Shown: piece by piece, positions 39,909 through 48,874 of the stretch
Layout of the letters: the number at the start of each line of letters is the position of its first letter
Numbering within the stretch: the stretch's first letter is position 1
Assembly (NCBI GenBank): GCA_027587225.1
Contig: JAPDDQ010000053.1
Span: forward strand, 1-50,184
Origin: Solirubrobacter taibaiensis
GTDB taxonomy: Bacteria > Actinomycetota > Thermoleophilia > Solirubrobacterales > Solirubrobacteraceae
Direction of reading: 5' to 3'
Length of the DNA: 50,184 nt
The notes under the pieces: generated by a model
Databases searched by the model: none
Told to the model about the DNA's origin: nothing
Seen by the model: the letters and a program-made list of their open reading frames with translations, nothing else
Translations under genes and position numbers: made by a program

Positions 39909-40972
39909 GCAGCGCGATCGTGGCGGAAGGGATCTCGAAGTCGTTCGGCGAGGTCGAGGCGCTCAAGAACCTCCAGCTCGACATCCCCGAGGGCTCGTTC
40001 TTCGTGCTGCTCGGTCCGTCGGGCGCCGGCAAGACGACGACGTTGCGCGTCCTGGCCGGGCTCGAGACGCCCGACGTGGGCAACGTGCTCCTGAACGGGA
40101 TCAACGCGACGAAGGCCACCCCGGCCGAGCGTGATCTCGCGATGGTGTTCCAGAGCTACGCGCTCTACCCCAAGCAGACGGCGGCGCAGAACATCGCGTC
40201 GCCGCTGCGGGCGCGCAAGCTGCCCAAGAGCGAGATCGACGCCCAGCTCAAGCGCGTGTCCGAGCTGCTGCACATCGAGGAGCTGCTCAACCGCTACCCG
40301 GCGCAGATGTCGGGTGGACAGATGCAGCGGATCGCCCTGGGGCGCGCGTTGGTGCGCGAGCCGCGCGCGTTCCTGATGGACGAGCCGCTGACGAACCTCG
40401 ACCTGAAGCTGCGGGTCGAGATGCGCACCGAGCTCACCCGCATCCATCGTTCGCTCGGGAGCACGTTCCTCTACGTCACCAACGATCAGGTCGAGGCCAT
40501 GTCGATGGCCAACCAGGTCGCGGTGCTGCGGGAGGGCACGGTCCAGCAGGTCGGCGCGCCGACCGAGATCTACGACCGGCCGGCGAATCGCTGGGTGGCG
40601 TCGTTCGTCGGCTCACCGCGGATGAACCTGCTGCACTGCACGGCCAACGGGCGCATCGAGGGCGAGGGCTGGTCCCTGCCGAACCCCGGCTTCGGGGTCG
40701 AGGGCGATCATAAGGCGCTCTTCGGCGTGCGCTCTGAGGATCTGTCCCTGGACGTGCGCGACGAGGCGACCTCGCTGGCCGGCAAGGTCTACGCGGTCGA
40801 GCCGCTGGGCGACCGCACGCTCGTGGACGTCGAGGTCGGCGGGCAACGGGTGATCATCAAGGCCCCGCCCACGGCCACCTACAAGGTCGGTGAGCAGGTC
40901 CGGGCGGCCGTGGACATGGAGCGCGTGCACCTGTTCGACGCCGAGTCCGAGCAGGCGATCGCGAGACGATGA
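39905..40972 (+). CDS. ABC transporter ATPase 2, H-loop His replaced by Asn
   Basis: This 355-residue ATPase parallels ATPase 1 with Walker A (GPSGAGKTTT), Q-loop (FQSYALYPKQ), Walker B (AFLMDEPLTNLD) and a TOBE domain. Two sites deviate: the signature reads MSGGQMQRIALG, and the H-loop reads YVTNDQVEAM, placing Asn193 where ATPase 1 has His193. The H-loop His is needed for hydrolysis in homodimeric ATPases, so one composite site of a heterodimer may be impaired. Two distinct ATPases in one CUT1 operon recall the GlpS/GlpT glycerol importer. ATG 39905 overlaps the previous stop (ATGA). Confidence 0.92.
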   Translation: MSSAIVAEGISKSFGEVEALKNLQLDIPEGSFFVLLGPSGAGKTTTLRVLAGLETPDVGNVLLNGINATKATPAERDLAMVFQSYALYPKQTAAQNIASPLRARKLPKSEIDAQLKRVSELLHIEELLNRYPAQMSGGQMQRIALGRALVREPRAFLMDEPLTNLDLKLRVEMRTELTRIHRSLGSTFLYVTNDQVEAMSMANQVAVLREGTVQQVGAPTEIYDRPANRWVASFVGSPRMNLLHCTANGRIEGEGWSLPNPGFGVEGDHKALFGVRSEDLSLDVRDEATSLAGKVYAVEPLGDRTLVDVEVGGQRVIIKAPPTATYKVGEQVRAAVDMERVHLFDAESEQAIARR

Positions 40973-41781
40973 CCGAAGGTCCGCTCCCTCCGGTTCTGAG
41001 GCGAGCGAAGATCCTCGAGCGCGTCTCACGTGACGGTGGGGCGTCGCTCGCGGAGCTTGCGTCCGAGCACGCGGTCTCGCCGGTCACGGTCCATCGTGAT
41101 CTGGAGCTGCTGTCGGGAGAGGGGTTGCTCGAGCGCGTGCGTGGAGGCGCGCGCTCGCTCCCCGATTCGCGCCCGCGGCAGATCGAGACGGCCTGGAACG
41201 CGCGTGTGCGCGAGTCCGCGCACGAGAAGGACGCGATCGCCTTGCGCGCGCGAGAGCTGGTGGAGGACGGGTCGACGATCTTCCTCGACGCGTCCTCGAC
41301 CGGGCTGGCACTCGCACGTGCGCTCGAGCTGCGGCCACCGACCGAGCTCACGCTCGTGACGAACTCGCCGGCGATCGCGCTGGGGCTCACGGCGGACACG
41401 ATCCACGTGATCGTGCCGCCGGGCGAGCTCAACCAGCACATGCGCGTGCTCACCGGGCGCTGGACGACCGAGTTCCTGCGCGGGCTCAACATCGCGGTCG
41501 CGTTCATCTCGGCCGCGGGGGTGACGCTCGAGCACGGGTTGACGACGTCACGCAGCGCGCTCGCGGACACGCTCAACGCGGCGGCGGCAGCCGCCTCGAC
41601 GACCGTGGGTCTGCTGGACTCGGGGAAGTTCGGGCGTTCGTCACTGCTGTCGATCCGTCCGGCGCAATCACTGGACCTGTTGATCACCGACGACGGGCTG
41701 CCGGCATCGGTGGTCGATCAGTACCGGGCAGCGGGTGTGCGGCTCGAGATCGCCGAGCTACTCGAACGGGAGTATCTGTAG
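40969..41781 (+). CDS. DeoR/GlpR-family transcriptional regulator
   Basis: This 270-residue protein has an N-terminal DeoR HTH (about residues 10-62; ASLAELASEHAVSPVTVHRD, LLSGEGLLERVRGGARS). A C-terminal sugar-phosphate-isomerase-like sensor domain follows, with the ligand-site segments IFLDASSTGLALA, LTLVTNSPAIA, FISAAGVTLEHGLTT and LLDSGKFGRSSL. Such repressors release DNA on binding a phosphorylated sugar or polyol. It ends the transporter operon (ATGA overlap) and probably controls the divergent promoter at about 35420. The 3' end overlaps the convergent STAS gene by 24 bases. Confidence 0.92.
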   Translation: MTEGPLPPVLRRAKILERVSRDGGASLAELASEHAVSPVTVHRDLELLSGEGLLERVRGGARSLPDSRPRQIETAWNARVRESAHEKDAIALRARELVEDGSTIFLDASSTGLALARALELRPPTELTLVTNSPAIALGLTADTIHVIVPPGELNQHMRVLTGRWTTEFLRGLNIAVAFISAAGVTLEHGLTTSRSALADTLNAAAAAASTTVGLLDSGKFGRSSLLSIRPAQSLDLLITDDGLPASVVDQYRAAGVRLEIAELLEREYL

Positions 41782-42084
41782 CGTCTGCGTGAGCTCGAGC
41801 AGGCGCTGGACGGCCGGCTGCAGCGGGCCGCGGAGCTTGACGTCGGCGTGCTCGCGTTGCAGGCTCAGCAGCGCGCGCAGGCCCGTCGAGTCCATGAACG
41901 CGAGCTCGGACAGGTCGATCCGCAGCGGCTGCCCGTCGCCTTGCGCGAGCGCGTCGGCCAGCACGGGCTCGCTGACGAGATCCAACTCTCCGATCAGGCG
42001 AATCAGAACGGTTCCATCCACGCGTTCTGAAGCGACCTCGAAGCGAGGGGGCCGGTAGCCGGAAGTGTCGGGCTCGCCGCTCAT
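41758..42084 (-). CDS. STAS-domain anti-sigma factor antagonist-like protein
   Basis: This 108-residue protein is a single STAS domain. It has VLIRLIGELDLVSEPVLADA and the phosphorylation-site motif LSELAFMDSTGLRALL, with the Ser that a partner anti-sigma kinase would phosphorylate (as in SpoIIAA/RsbV). When unphosphorylated it should bind the anti-sigma factor and free a sigma factor. No kinase or PP2C phosphatase gene is adjacent, so its partners are elsewhere. ATG 42084 is used; ATG 42102 or 42105 would add six or seven residues. The 3' end overlaps the DeoR gene by 24 bases. Confidence 0.85.
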   Translation of the reverse strand: MSGEPDTSGYRPPRFEVASERVDGTVLIRLIGELDLVSEPVLADALAQGDGQPLRIDLSELAFMDSTGLRALLSLQREHADVKLRGPLQPAVQRLLELTQTLQILPFE

Positions 42085-42111
42085 GACGGCGAATGATCGC
42101 ATCATGTACGT

Positions 42112-43083
42112 ATGAGCAGCGTGCTGAACCCTCAGTATTTGCCTACGGCGGTGCCGCCGCCGTCCGGCGAGGCACTCGCCTTCCACCGCGCGCTGCCCGG
42201 CTACGTGCCCACGCCGGTGCGCGATCTCGGCGGCGGGGTCTGGCTGAAGGACGAGTCCGACCGGTTCGGGCTGCCCGCGTTCAAGGTGCTCGGCGTCTCG
42301 TGGGCGGTCGAGCGCGCGCTCCGGGAGGACCCAGGAGTCCAGACGCTCGTGGCCGCGAGCGCCGGCAACCATGGGCGGGCGGTGGCGCACGTCGCCGCGC
42401 GGCGTGGCCTTCGCGCGCGCGTGTTCCTGCCGGCCCGGTCGGTCGCCGCGCGGCGCGAGGCGATCGCGGCGGAAGGCGCGGACGTGGTCGTGGTCGACGG
42501 GACGTACGAGGACGCGGTGCGGCTGGCGGCCGAGGAGGGTGCACAGCCAGGCTTCGTCGAGCTCGCCGACGTCGGCAGTTCCGGCCCCGCGCACTGGGTG
42601 ATCGACGGCTACGCCACCTTGTTCGCTGAACTGGATCAGGCGTTCGACACGATCTTCGTGCCCGTGGGTGTCGGGTCGCTCGGCGCGGCCGCGGCGCGGT
42701 ACGGCGCGGCGACGGGGACGACCGTGATCGCGGTCGAGCCGGACGTCGCGGCCTGCCTGACCGCCTCGCTGCTCGCGGGCGAACCGACGGTCGTCGACAC
42801 ACCGGGGACGGCGATGGCCGGGCTGGACTGCGCGGAGGTGTCCGAGGCGGCTTGGCCGACCTTGAAGCACGGCATCACGGGCACCGTCACCGTGTCGGAG
42901 GAGCAGACCGCCGCTGCGATGCGTGAACTCGCCGCGCTCGGCCTCGCCATCGGGCACTCCGGCGCCGCGACGCTGGCGGGCCTGCACGCCGCCACCGAGT
43001 TGCCCATCAAGCGCGAGCGGGTGCTGCTCATCGCCACCGAGGGCCCGACGGACCCCGAGGGCTACCGGGCCGTGGTCGGTTGA
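42112..43083 (+). CDS. PLP-dependent ammonia-lyase, diaminopropionate ammonia-lyase-like
   Basis: This 323-residue fold-type II PLP enzyme opens with LAFHRALPGYVPTPVRDL and WLKDESDRFGLPAFKVLG, placing the Schiff-base Lys at residue 58, the pattern of diaminopropionate ammonia-lyases (DpaL/YgeX). AASAGNHGRAVAHVAA is the Asn/His cofactor loop. It is shorter than typical DpaL, so a related threonine/serine dehydratase-like lyase is possible. The reaction would release ammonia from a diamino or hydroxy amino acid. ATG 42112 is clear. Its stop overlaps the MFS start (TTGA), hinting that the transporter handles the substrate or product. Confidence 0.8.
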   Translation: MSSVLNPQYLPTAVPPPSGEALAFHRALPGYVPTPVRDLGGGVWLKDESDRFGLPAFKVLGVSWAVERALREDPGVQTLVAASAGNHGRAVAHVAARRGLRARVFLPARSVAARREAIAAEGADVVVVDGTYEDAVRLAAEEGAQPGFVELADVGSSGPAHWVIDGYATLFAELDQAFDTIFVPVGVGSLGAAAARYGAATGTTVIAVEPDVAACLTASLLAGEPTVVDTPGTAMAGLDCAEVSEAAWPTLKHGITGTVTVSEEQTAAAMRELAALGLAIGHSGAATLAGLHAATELPIKRERVLLIATEGPTDPEGYRAVVG

Positions 43084-44279
43084 ACGTCCGCCGCAACACG
43101 GTGCTGCTGGCCGTCGCGATGGCGGTGTACTCGTCGGTGCTGCAGCTCACCGCCGCGGTGTCGTCGATCACGTTCGTGCTGGTCACCGGGATCGAAGGGC
43201 TGCTCGGGCTCGGCCCGGCGATCTTCCTGATCGCCTCGGGGCTGGCGGCGGTGCCGGCGGGGCGGCTGATGGACCGCGTAGGACGCAAGCCGGTGCTGCT
43301 GGGGGGCTACGTCATGTCCGCCGTCGGCTGCTGCCTGACCGCGCTCGCGACCAACATCGAGTCGGCGGTGGTGTTGCTGATCGGCTTCGGGCTGACCGGC
43401 GCGGCCAACGGCGTCGCGCTGCTCATCCGCACCGCGGCGGGCGACATGTACCCGCCCGAGCGTCGCGCGCGCGGGATCTCGTACGTGCTCTTCGGCGCGG
43501 TGTTCGGCGCGATCCTCGGCCCGGCGGTGTTCGGCCCGCTGTTCTCCGACCGCGAGCTCGACGCCGCGGCGCTGACCGTGCCGTGGCTCGCGGCGGCCGG
43601 CATCAGCCTGATCGCGCTCGTGGTGGTGAGCCTCGTCACGCCCGACCCGAAGGTGATCGCAGAGCGCTTCGCGCGCGACGACGACCGTCCCGCTCCGCCG
43701 GCCGCGCCGCTCGCCGAGATCCTGCGCCGCCCGGGTGTGCGGCCCGCGATGCTCGCGGCGCTCGCGAGCTTCGGCGTGATGGTGTCGGTGATGAACCTGA
43801 CGGGCTACGTCGTGGTCGATCACCACCATCACCACCAGTCCGACGTGTTCCCGATCATCGGCGCGCACGTGCTCGGCATGTACGCGCTGGTGCTGTTCGT
43901 CGGGGCGCTGATCGACCGGATCGGCCGCCCCGTCGCGCTCGCTGCCGGCTTGCTGGTGATGGCGGTGTCCACGATCGGGATGCTGGCCTTCAGCAGCGTC
44001 TTCGCGACGGCCGTGCTGCTGTTCCTGCTCGGCGTCGGCTGGAACGTCTCGTTCGTGGCGGCGACCGCGCAGATGGTGGACCTGACCGAGGTGAGTGAGC
44101 GTGGGCGGCTGATCGGCTTCAACGACCGGCTGTCCGCGTTCCTGGGCGCCGGCCTGGCGCTGCTGGGCGGGTACGCGCTGGACTCGATCGGCGTTGCGGC
44201 GCTCGCCATCGGCGCGACGGCGATCGTCGCCGCGCCGGTCCTGTGGCTCGCGCCGCGGATCCCCGCGTTCAGCCGCTGA
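43080..44279 (+). CDS. MFS transporter with a His-rich segment
   Basis: This 399-residue major facilitator protein has about 12 helices. The motif A loop reads GRLMDRVGRKPVLLGG, and a second loop reads VGALIDRIGRPVALA. Between TM6 and TM8 lies VVVDHHHHHQSDVFPIIGAH, five consecutive His in a native sequence, which could bind a metal or sense pH. The TTG at 43080 overlaps the preceding stop (TTGA) and gives a natural N-terminus; ATG 43119 is an alternative. Coupling to the lyase gene suggests amino-acid or metabolite export or uptake. Confidence 0.85.
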   Translation: MNVRRNTVLLAVAMAVYSSVLQLTAAVSSITFVLVTGIEGLLGLGPAIFLIASGLAAVPAGRLMDRVGRKPVLLGGYVMSAVGCCLTALATNIESAVVLLIGFGLTGAANGVALLIRTAAGDMYPPERRARGISYVLFGAVFGAILGPAVFGPLFSDRELDAAALTVPWLAAAGISLIALVVVSLVTPDPKVIAERFARDDDRPAPPAAPLAEILRRPGVRPAMLAALASFGVMVSVMNLTGYVVVDHHHHHQSDVFPIIGAHVLGMYALVLFVGALIDRIGRPVALAAGLLVMAVSTIGMLAFSSVFATAVLLFLLGVGWNVSFVAATAQMVDLTEVSERGRLIGFNDRLSAFLGAGLALLGGYALDSIGVAALAIGATAIVAAPVLWLAPRIPAFSR

Positions 44280-44432
44280 CGTCGAACGCCACCACGAGCG
44301 ACATATCGGTGCCTCGTTGCTCAAACGATGTTCGAGCCGTGGGCCCTACGGGTCCGACGAGCGGACACGCGACAGGCTCCATGACTAGTCTTCACCGTCT
44401 CCCCACTCTCCCGGTTTCTCTCGGAGGCGTTT
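44280..44432. other. Intergenic region upstream of the MMPL transporter
   Basis: The 153 bases hold no open frame with coding character. They provide the leader of the MMPL gene, with GGAGG at 44423-44427. CATGACTAGTCTT (44380-44392) is a possible core-promoter element. No terminator hairpin for the MFS gene is obvious. Confidence 0.4.
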
Positions 44433-46676
44433 GTGTCACTGCTCCTCGCGCGCGTCGCGCGCACTCTCACCACTCACTGGATACGTGGCCTGCTGGGCAC
44501 GCTCGTCGTGCTGATCGCGCTCATCGCCGTCTCGGCCGCAGCCGGTCCGGCGGCCGACGACTTCTCGACGCCGGGCACCGAAAGCCAGAAGGCGATCGAT
44601 CTCTTCCAGGCTCACCAGCGCGAGCTGGCGGGCGTCGAAGCCACCGTCGTCTTCCACACGGACGACGGCAAGATCACCGACCCGGACAAGCAGGCGGTCG
44701 TCAAGGCCACGTTGGACAAGGTCAAGGCGCTGCCGCTCGACAAGACGGTCTCGGATCCGTTCGCCGAGGGCGGCACGATCTCGCCGGACGGCAAGCTCGC
44801 GTCCGCCGACGTCCGCTACACGATCGATCCGAGCGAGGTCAAGGCCGAGAACGGCCGCCCGCTGATCGAGGCCCTCGACGAGGAGGACGGCAAGGCGGGC
44901 GTCGAGATCTCCGCGCGCGGCGCGATGGTGGACATCGGGTCCGAGCAGGAGCTGCCGGTCGGCGAGCTCGTCGGCATCGGCATCGCGATCATCCTGCTCT
45001 GGGTCCTGTTCCGCTCCAAGGTCGCGATGCTCGTGACGCTGCTCGGCGCGCTGCTCGGCGTGTTCCTGGGCCAGATGCTGCTGGCGGCGCTGTCGAAGCC
45101 GCTCGGCCTGCCGTCGTTCGCGGCGTTCATCGCCACGATGCTCGGCCTCGGCGCGGGCATCGACTACGCGCTGCTGATCGTCGGGCGCTACCGAGAACAG
45201 GTCGCACAGGGCGATTCGCCCCGTGACGCCGCGGCCAAGTCCGCGGCCACCTCGGGCGCGTCCGTGGTCGCCGCCGGTCTGATCGTGATGCTCGCGATCG
45301 CCGGTCTGCTCGTGATCGGGATCCCGTTCATCGGCAAGCTCGGCGTGGGCGCGGCGATCGCCGTCGGCGGCGTCGTGCTGTCGGCGCTCACCGTCCTGAT
45401 GGCGCTGATCGGCGCGTTCTCGAAGTGGCTCACGCCGAAGGACCCGGACATGGTCAAGCCTTCGCGCGCCTTCGAGCGCTGGGGCGAGCGGGTCACGGCG
45501 CGACCGTGGCTCTCGATCGCCGGCGGCGTGCTGATCATGCTGATCTTCGCCTTCCCGGTCACGCAGATGCGCCTCGGCCAGCCCGACGACGGCAACCAGC
45601 CCGAGGGCAAGCTCCAGCGGGTCGCCTACGACCGCCTCAGCGCCGCCTTCGGCGCGGGCTCCAACGGGCCGTTCATCATCGCCGTCGACACCGCGGGCGG
45701 GGCGGACGCCGTCCAGGCCGACCTGACGAAGTTGCAGGAAGCCGTCGCCGGGACCGACGGCGTCGGCCAGGCCGCGCCGGCCACGCCGAGCCAGGACGGC
45801 GAGATGGCGACGATCTTCGCCATCCCGACGAGCGCGCCGCAGGACGTGGCCACGAGCGAGCTGCTCGACCGGCTGCGCGACGAGACGATCCCGCAGGCCA
45901 CCCAGGGCACAGCGCTCGCGGACAAGGTGTTCGTCGGTGGCGCCGTGCCGGTGTTCGAGGACCTCTCGGACAAGGTCGCCTCGCGCCTGCCGATATTCAT
46001 CCTGACCGTGATCGGCCTGTCCGTGCTGCTGCTGATCATGGCCTTCCGGTCGCTGTGGATCCCGCTCGTGTCGGCCGCCTTGAACCTGCTCTCGGTGCTG
46101 GCCGCATACGGCGTGGTCGTCGCGGTCTTCCAGGAAGGGATCGGCGCGGGCCTGGTCGGCTCGGAATCGGGGGTGCCGATCGTCTCGTTCATCCCCGTGA
46201 TGCTGTTCGCGATCCTGTTCGGGCTGAGCATGGACTACAACGTGTTCCTGCTCTCGCGCGTGCACGAGGCCTACAACGAGGGCGACGGCCCGCGTGACTC
46301 CGTGATCCACGGCATGGCGCGGATCGGCAAGGTGATCCTGTTCGCCGGCCTGATCATGTCCGCCGTCTTCCTCGCCTTCGTCACCCAGCCCGACGTGGTG
46401 GGCAAGATGATCGGCCTCGGCCTCGGTCTCGCGATCCTGATCGACGTCCTGTTCGTGCGCCTGGTCATCTCCCCGGCGGTGGTCACGCTGCTCGGCGACA
46501 AGGCCTGGTGGCTGCCGGGCTGGATGGACCGGATCCTCCCGAACGTCTCGCTCGAGGGGCACCTCGTCGAAGGCCTCGACAAGGAGCTCACGCAGGAGCA
46601 CGACGTCGTCGACTCGTCCAACGGCCACTCCACCAACGGCGGCGCGGCCACGCGCGAGACAACCAGGGCGGACTAG
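44433..46676 (+). CDS. MMPL/RND-family lipid transporter
   Basis: This 747-residue protein has the MMPL layout: an N-terminal helix, an extracytoplasmic domain (about residues 40-180), a block of five to six helices, a second extracytoplasmic domain (about 370-520) and a final helix block. The proton-relay Asp-Tyr pairs are present in both halves (GLGAGIDYALLIVGRYRE and FGLSMDYNVFLLSRVHEAY). Such proteins export lipids or lipid-linked compounds using proton motive force. The C-terminal tail is short and polar. GTG 44433 follows GGAGG with good spacing. The stop overlaps the convergent GGDEF gene by 4 bases. Confidence 0.93.
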   Translation: MSLLLARVARTLTTHWIRGLLGTLVVLIALIAVSAAAGPAADDFSTPGTESQKAIDLFQAHQRELAGVEATVVFHTDDGKITDPDKQAVVKATLDKVKALPLDKTVSDPFAEGGTISPDGKLASADVRYTIDPSEVKAENGRPLIEALDEEDGKAGVEISARGAMVDIGSEQELPVGELVGIGIAIILLWVLFRSKVAMLVTLLGALLGVFLGQMLLAALSKPLGLPSFAAFIATMLGLGAGIDYALLIVGRYREQVAQGDSPRDAAAKSAATSGASVVAAGLIVMLAIAGLLVIGIPFIGKLGVGAAIAVGGVVLSALTVLMALIGAFSKWLTPKDPDMVKPSRAFERWGERVTARPWLSIAGGVLIMLIFAFPVTQMRLGQPDDGNQPEGKLQRVAYDRLSAAFGAGSNGPFIIAVDTAGGADAVQADLTKLQEAVAGTDGVGQAAPATPSQDGEMATIFAIPTSAPQDVATSELLDRLRDETIPQATQGTALADKVFVGGAVPVFEDLSDKVASRLPIFILTVIGLSVLLLIMAFRSLWIPLVSAALNLLSVLAAYGVVVAVFQEGIGAGLVGSESGVPIVSFIPVMLFAILFGLSMDYNVFLLSRVHEAYNEGDGPRDSVIHGMARIGKVILFAGLIMSAVFLAFVTQPDVVGKMIGLGLGLAILIDVLFVRLVISPAVVTLLGDKAWWLPGWMDRILPNVSLEGHLVEGLDKELTQEHDVVDSSNGHSTNGGAATRETTRAD

Positions 46677-47713
46677 ACGCTCGGTGCCAGTGCTTCGTCC
46701 GCGACCACGTACCGGTCGCGGCCGAGGCGCTTGGCGGCGTAGAGCGCATCGTCGGCGCGGCGCATCAGCGCGTCGGCGGCCTGCGCGCCGTCCCAGGCGG
46801 CGATGCCGGCGGAGACCGTCTGCCCGTACGGCGTCGCGCGGCGCAGCCGTTCGATGACGGCCTCGGGGTACGGCGTGCTCAGCAGCACGGCGAACTCCTC
46901 GCCACCGATCCGGGCGATCCGGCCGTGGCCGTCCAGCAGCGGGGTCCACACGGCCGCGGCCTCGGCGAGCAGCGCGTCACCGCTCGCGTGGCCGTGCGTG
47001 TCGTTGTAGGTCTTGAAGTGATCGAGGTCGAGCATCGCCACGGCGAACGGCGCCGGGCCCGAGGCCGCCGCGGTGAGCCAGTCCGTCCAGGCCCGGCGGT
47101 TCGCGAGCCCGGTGAGCGTGTCCGTGCGCGCCATCCGCTCGAGCTCGGTCATCAGCGCGGCGCTCTCGCGGGCGAGCCGTTCCAGCTCGGCGCGCTGGGC
47201 CTCGCTGTGCGCCGCGTCGCGCCGGACCCGGTGCACGAGGCGCTGCACGGTGAGCCCGATGACGGCGCCGACGATCGCGGACACGGCACCCTGGCGCAGC
47301 CCCGACAGCGGGTACGCGTCTCCGCCGACCAGCAGCGGCGGCAACGCGAAGAAGATGAGCACGCCGACCAGCACGAGCATGAGGTGGGAGCGCGGGTGAT
47401 ACAGCGCGCACCACACGACCGGCAGCAGGGTGATGATCCCGATGCCCGCGGTGGTGCCGCCCGCGGCGTCGCGCAGGCAGGCGGCGGCGACGAGGAACAG
47501 CAGCACCGGCAGCACGCGCGTCGAGCCTGGCAACCGCTCCCACGGCACGACGATCGCCGAACCGACCACGAGCGCGGTCAGCAGCAGCGCGAGCCCGTAC
47601 CCGTCCCAGCGCACGTCGGTGCCGACCGGCACGAGCGCGAACGCTGACGCTGCGGCGGCGACGAACGGCGCACAACGGCGGACGAGCTCACGGCGCGAGA
47701 CGAGCGGGATCAC
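46673..47713 (-). CDS. Membrane-bound diguanylate cyclase (GGDEF)
   Basis: This 346-residue protein has about five N-terminal membrane helices (residues 10-150), a short coiled coil (SEAQRAELERLARESAALMT) and a GGDEF domain (about 185-340). The active-site loop is RIGGEEFAVLL, the functional GGEEF variant. The upstream Asp/Asn positions are present (LTGLANRRAWTDWL, AMLDLDHFKTYNDTHGH). It should convert two GTP to c-di-GMP. The RxxD inhibitory site expected five residues before GGEEF is not present. GTG 47713 has GAGGA upstream. The membrane part has no recognised sensory motif. Confidence 0.9.
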   Translation of the reverse strand: MIPLVSRRELVRRCAPFVAAAASAFALVPVGTDVRWDGYGLALLLTALVVGSAIVVPWERLPGSTRVLPVLLFLVAAACLRDAAGGTTAGIGIITLLPVVWCALYHPRSHLMLVLVGVLIFFALPPLLVGGDAYPLSGLRQGAVSAIVGAVIGLTVQRLVHRVRRDAAHSEAQRAELERLARESAALMTELERMARTDTLTGLANRRAWTDWLTAAASGPAPFAVAMLDLDHFKTYNDTHGHASGDALLAEAAAVWTPLLDGHGRIARIGGEEFAVLLSTPYPEAVIERLRRATPYGQTVSAGIAAWDGAQAADALMRRADDALYAAKRLGRDRYVVADEALAPSV

Positions 47714-47797
47714 ACCCGCGTCCTCGGCACCTCGGTCCGAGAACTTGAGACGGGGGTTCCACGTCAGACTTCAGGGCCGCCGAACGACGAGAGAGCC

Positions 47798-48874
47798 ATG
47801 ACCGATCCGGAACCCGCGAATCCCCTCGACTACTTCGCCGCCTGTCTCGCGCAGAGCCGTTCAGGCCTGGGGCAGGCGACTGTCGCGATTCTCGGTCGCG
47901 CGGGCGCGGGCAAGAGCACGTTGATCAACACGATGTTCGGCGCGGGCGTGGCCGAGACCGGTGTCGGTGCGCCGATCACGGGATCGCTCGTGGAGTACCG
48001 CGTGCCGGGAACCTCATTGACGCTGCTGGACAGCTGGGGGCTGGAGCTCGGCGGGCAAGCACTGGAGGGCGCGTCTCAGCTCGTGGCCGAGGAGGTCACG
48101 CGGCGCGCCGGACTCCCCGTGGCGGAAGCGCTGCACGTCGTCTGGTACTGCGTGGACACGAGCTCGGACCGGTTCGAGCCGGCCGAGGAGGAACTCGTCC
48201 GGCGCTGCGCCTCGCACGTGCCGACGATCGTGGTCCTGACGAAGGCCGTGGACCCGGACGACGTCGGGTTGCGGACCTATGTCGGCGGGCTCGGCCTCCC
48301 GGTCGAGGCGGTTCTGCCCGTGTTGGCCGAGGCGCGCCTCGGCCGGCAGCCGTACGGCATCGAAGCGCTGGCGGCGACGACGGCGTCGGTCTTGCCGGAG
48401 GCCGCGCGGCGCGCGTTCGTCGTGGCGCAGCGTCACGCGATCGAGCAGCAGGTGGTGGAGGCCCGTGGGGCGGTGGAACGGCGCGCCTTGGCGGCGGCGC
48501 AGCTCGCGATCGGCACGCGCGGGCTCGATGCCGACCGCCTCGCGCGACACCAGCTGCGCATGCTCGCCGAGATCACGGTGCTCTTCTCCCTGTCGGTGCC
48601 GGACGTGGCGCTGAAGTCGCTCGTCACCGGCATCAGTCGCGGCACCTCCGGGCTGGCGGGCCTGGTCGCCCGGCTGCTGGAGCTGCTCGACGAGGCCGGC
48701 GTCCCCGGGATGGAGATCGCGGACCGGCTCGTGACCGGGGCGGCGGCCGTGGCCTCGACCCGCGCGCTCGGCGAGGGCTTCGTGCGGCTGTGCCGTGAGC
48801 TCGCGGTGCGAGAGGCCGAGGGTCGCCCGCTGCCCACCGACCTGCTCGCCTTCTTCCGCGAGACGCTCCGGTGA
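47798..48874 (+). CDS. P-loop GTPase A of a tandem GTPase cassette
   Basis: This 358-residue protein has an N-terminal GTPase domain: G1 ILGRAGAGKSTLINTMFG, a Thr-containing switch (GVGAPITGS), G3 LLDSWG and G4 VVLTKAVD, which has Thr where NKxD is usual. The C-terminal part (about residues 215-358) is helical, with hydrophobic stretches (ITVLFSLSVPDVALKSLV) that could contact membrane. It resembles the YfjP/immunity-related/dynamin-like GTPase group, but I cannot name a family. ATG 47798 follows GAGAGAGC. Its stop overlaps the second GTPase start (GTGA). It is divergent from the GGDEF gene. Confidence 0.75.
   Translation: MTDPEPANPLDYFAACLAQSRSGLGQATVAILGRAGAGKSTLINTMFGAGVAETGVGAPITGSLVEYRVPGTSLTLLDSWGLELGGQALEGASQLVAEEVTRRAGLPVAEALHVVWYCVDTSSDRFEPAEEELVRRCASHVPTIVVLTKAVDPDDVGLRTYVGGLGLPVEAVLPVLAEARLGRQPYGIEALAATTASVLPEAARRAFVVAQRHAIEQQVVEARGAVERRALAAAQLAIGTRGLDADRLARHQLRMLAEITVLFSLSVPDVALKSLVTGISRGTSGLAGLVARLLELLDEAGVPGMEIADRLVTGAAAVASTRALGEGFVRLCRELAVREAEGRPLPTDLLAFFRETLR

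Noticed and set aside
44436..46949. 837-codon minus-strand frame opposite the MMPL gene
   Set aside because: It is a His/Arg/Asp/Gln-rich shadow of the MMPL transporter with no domain character.
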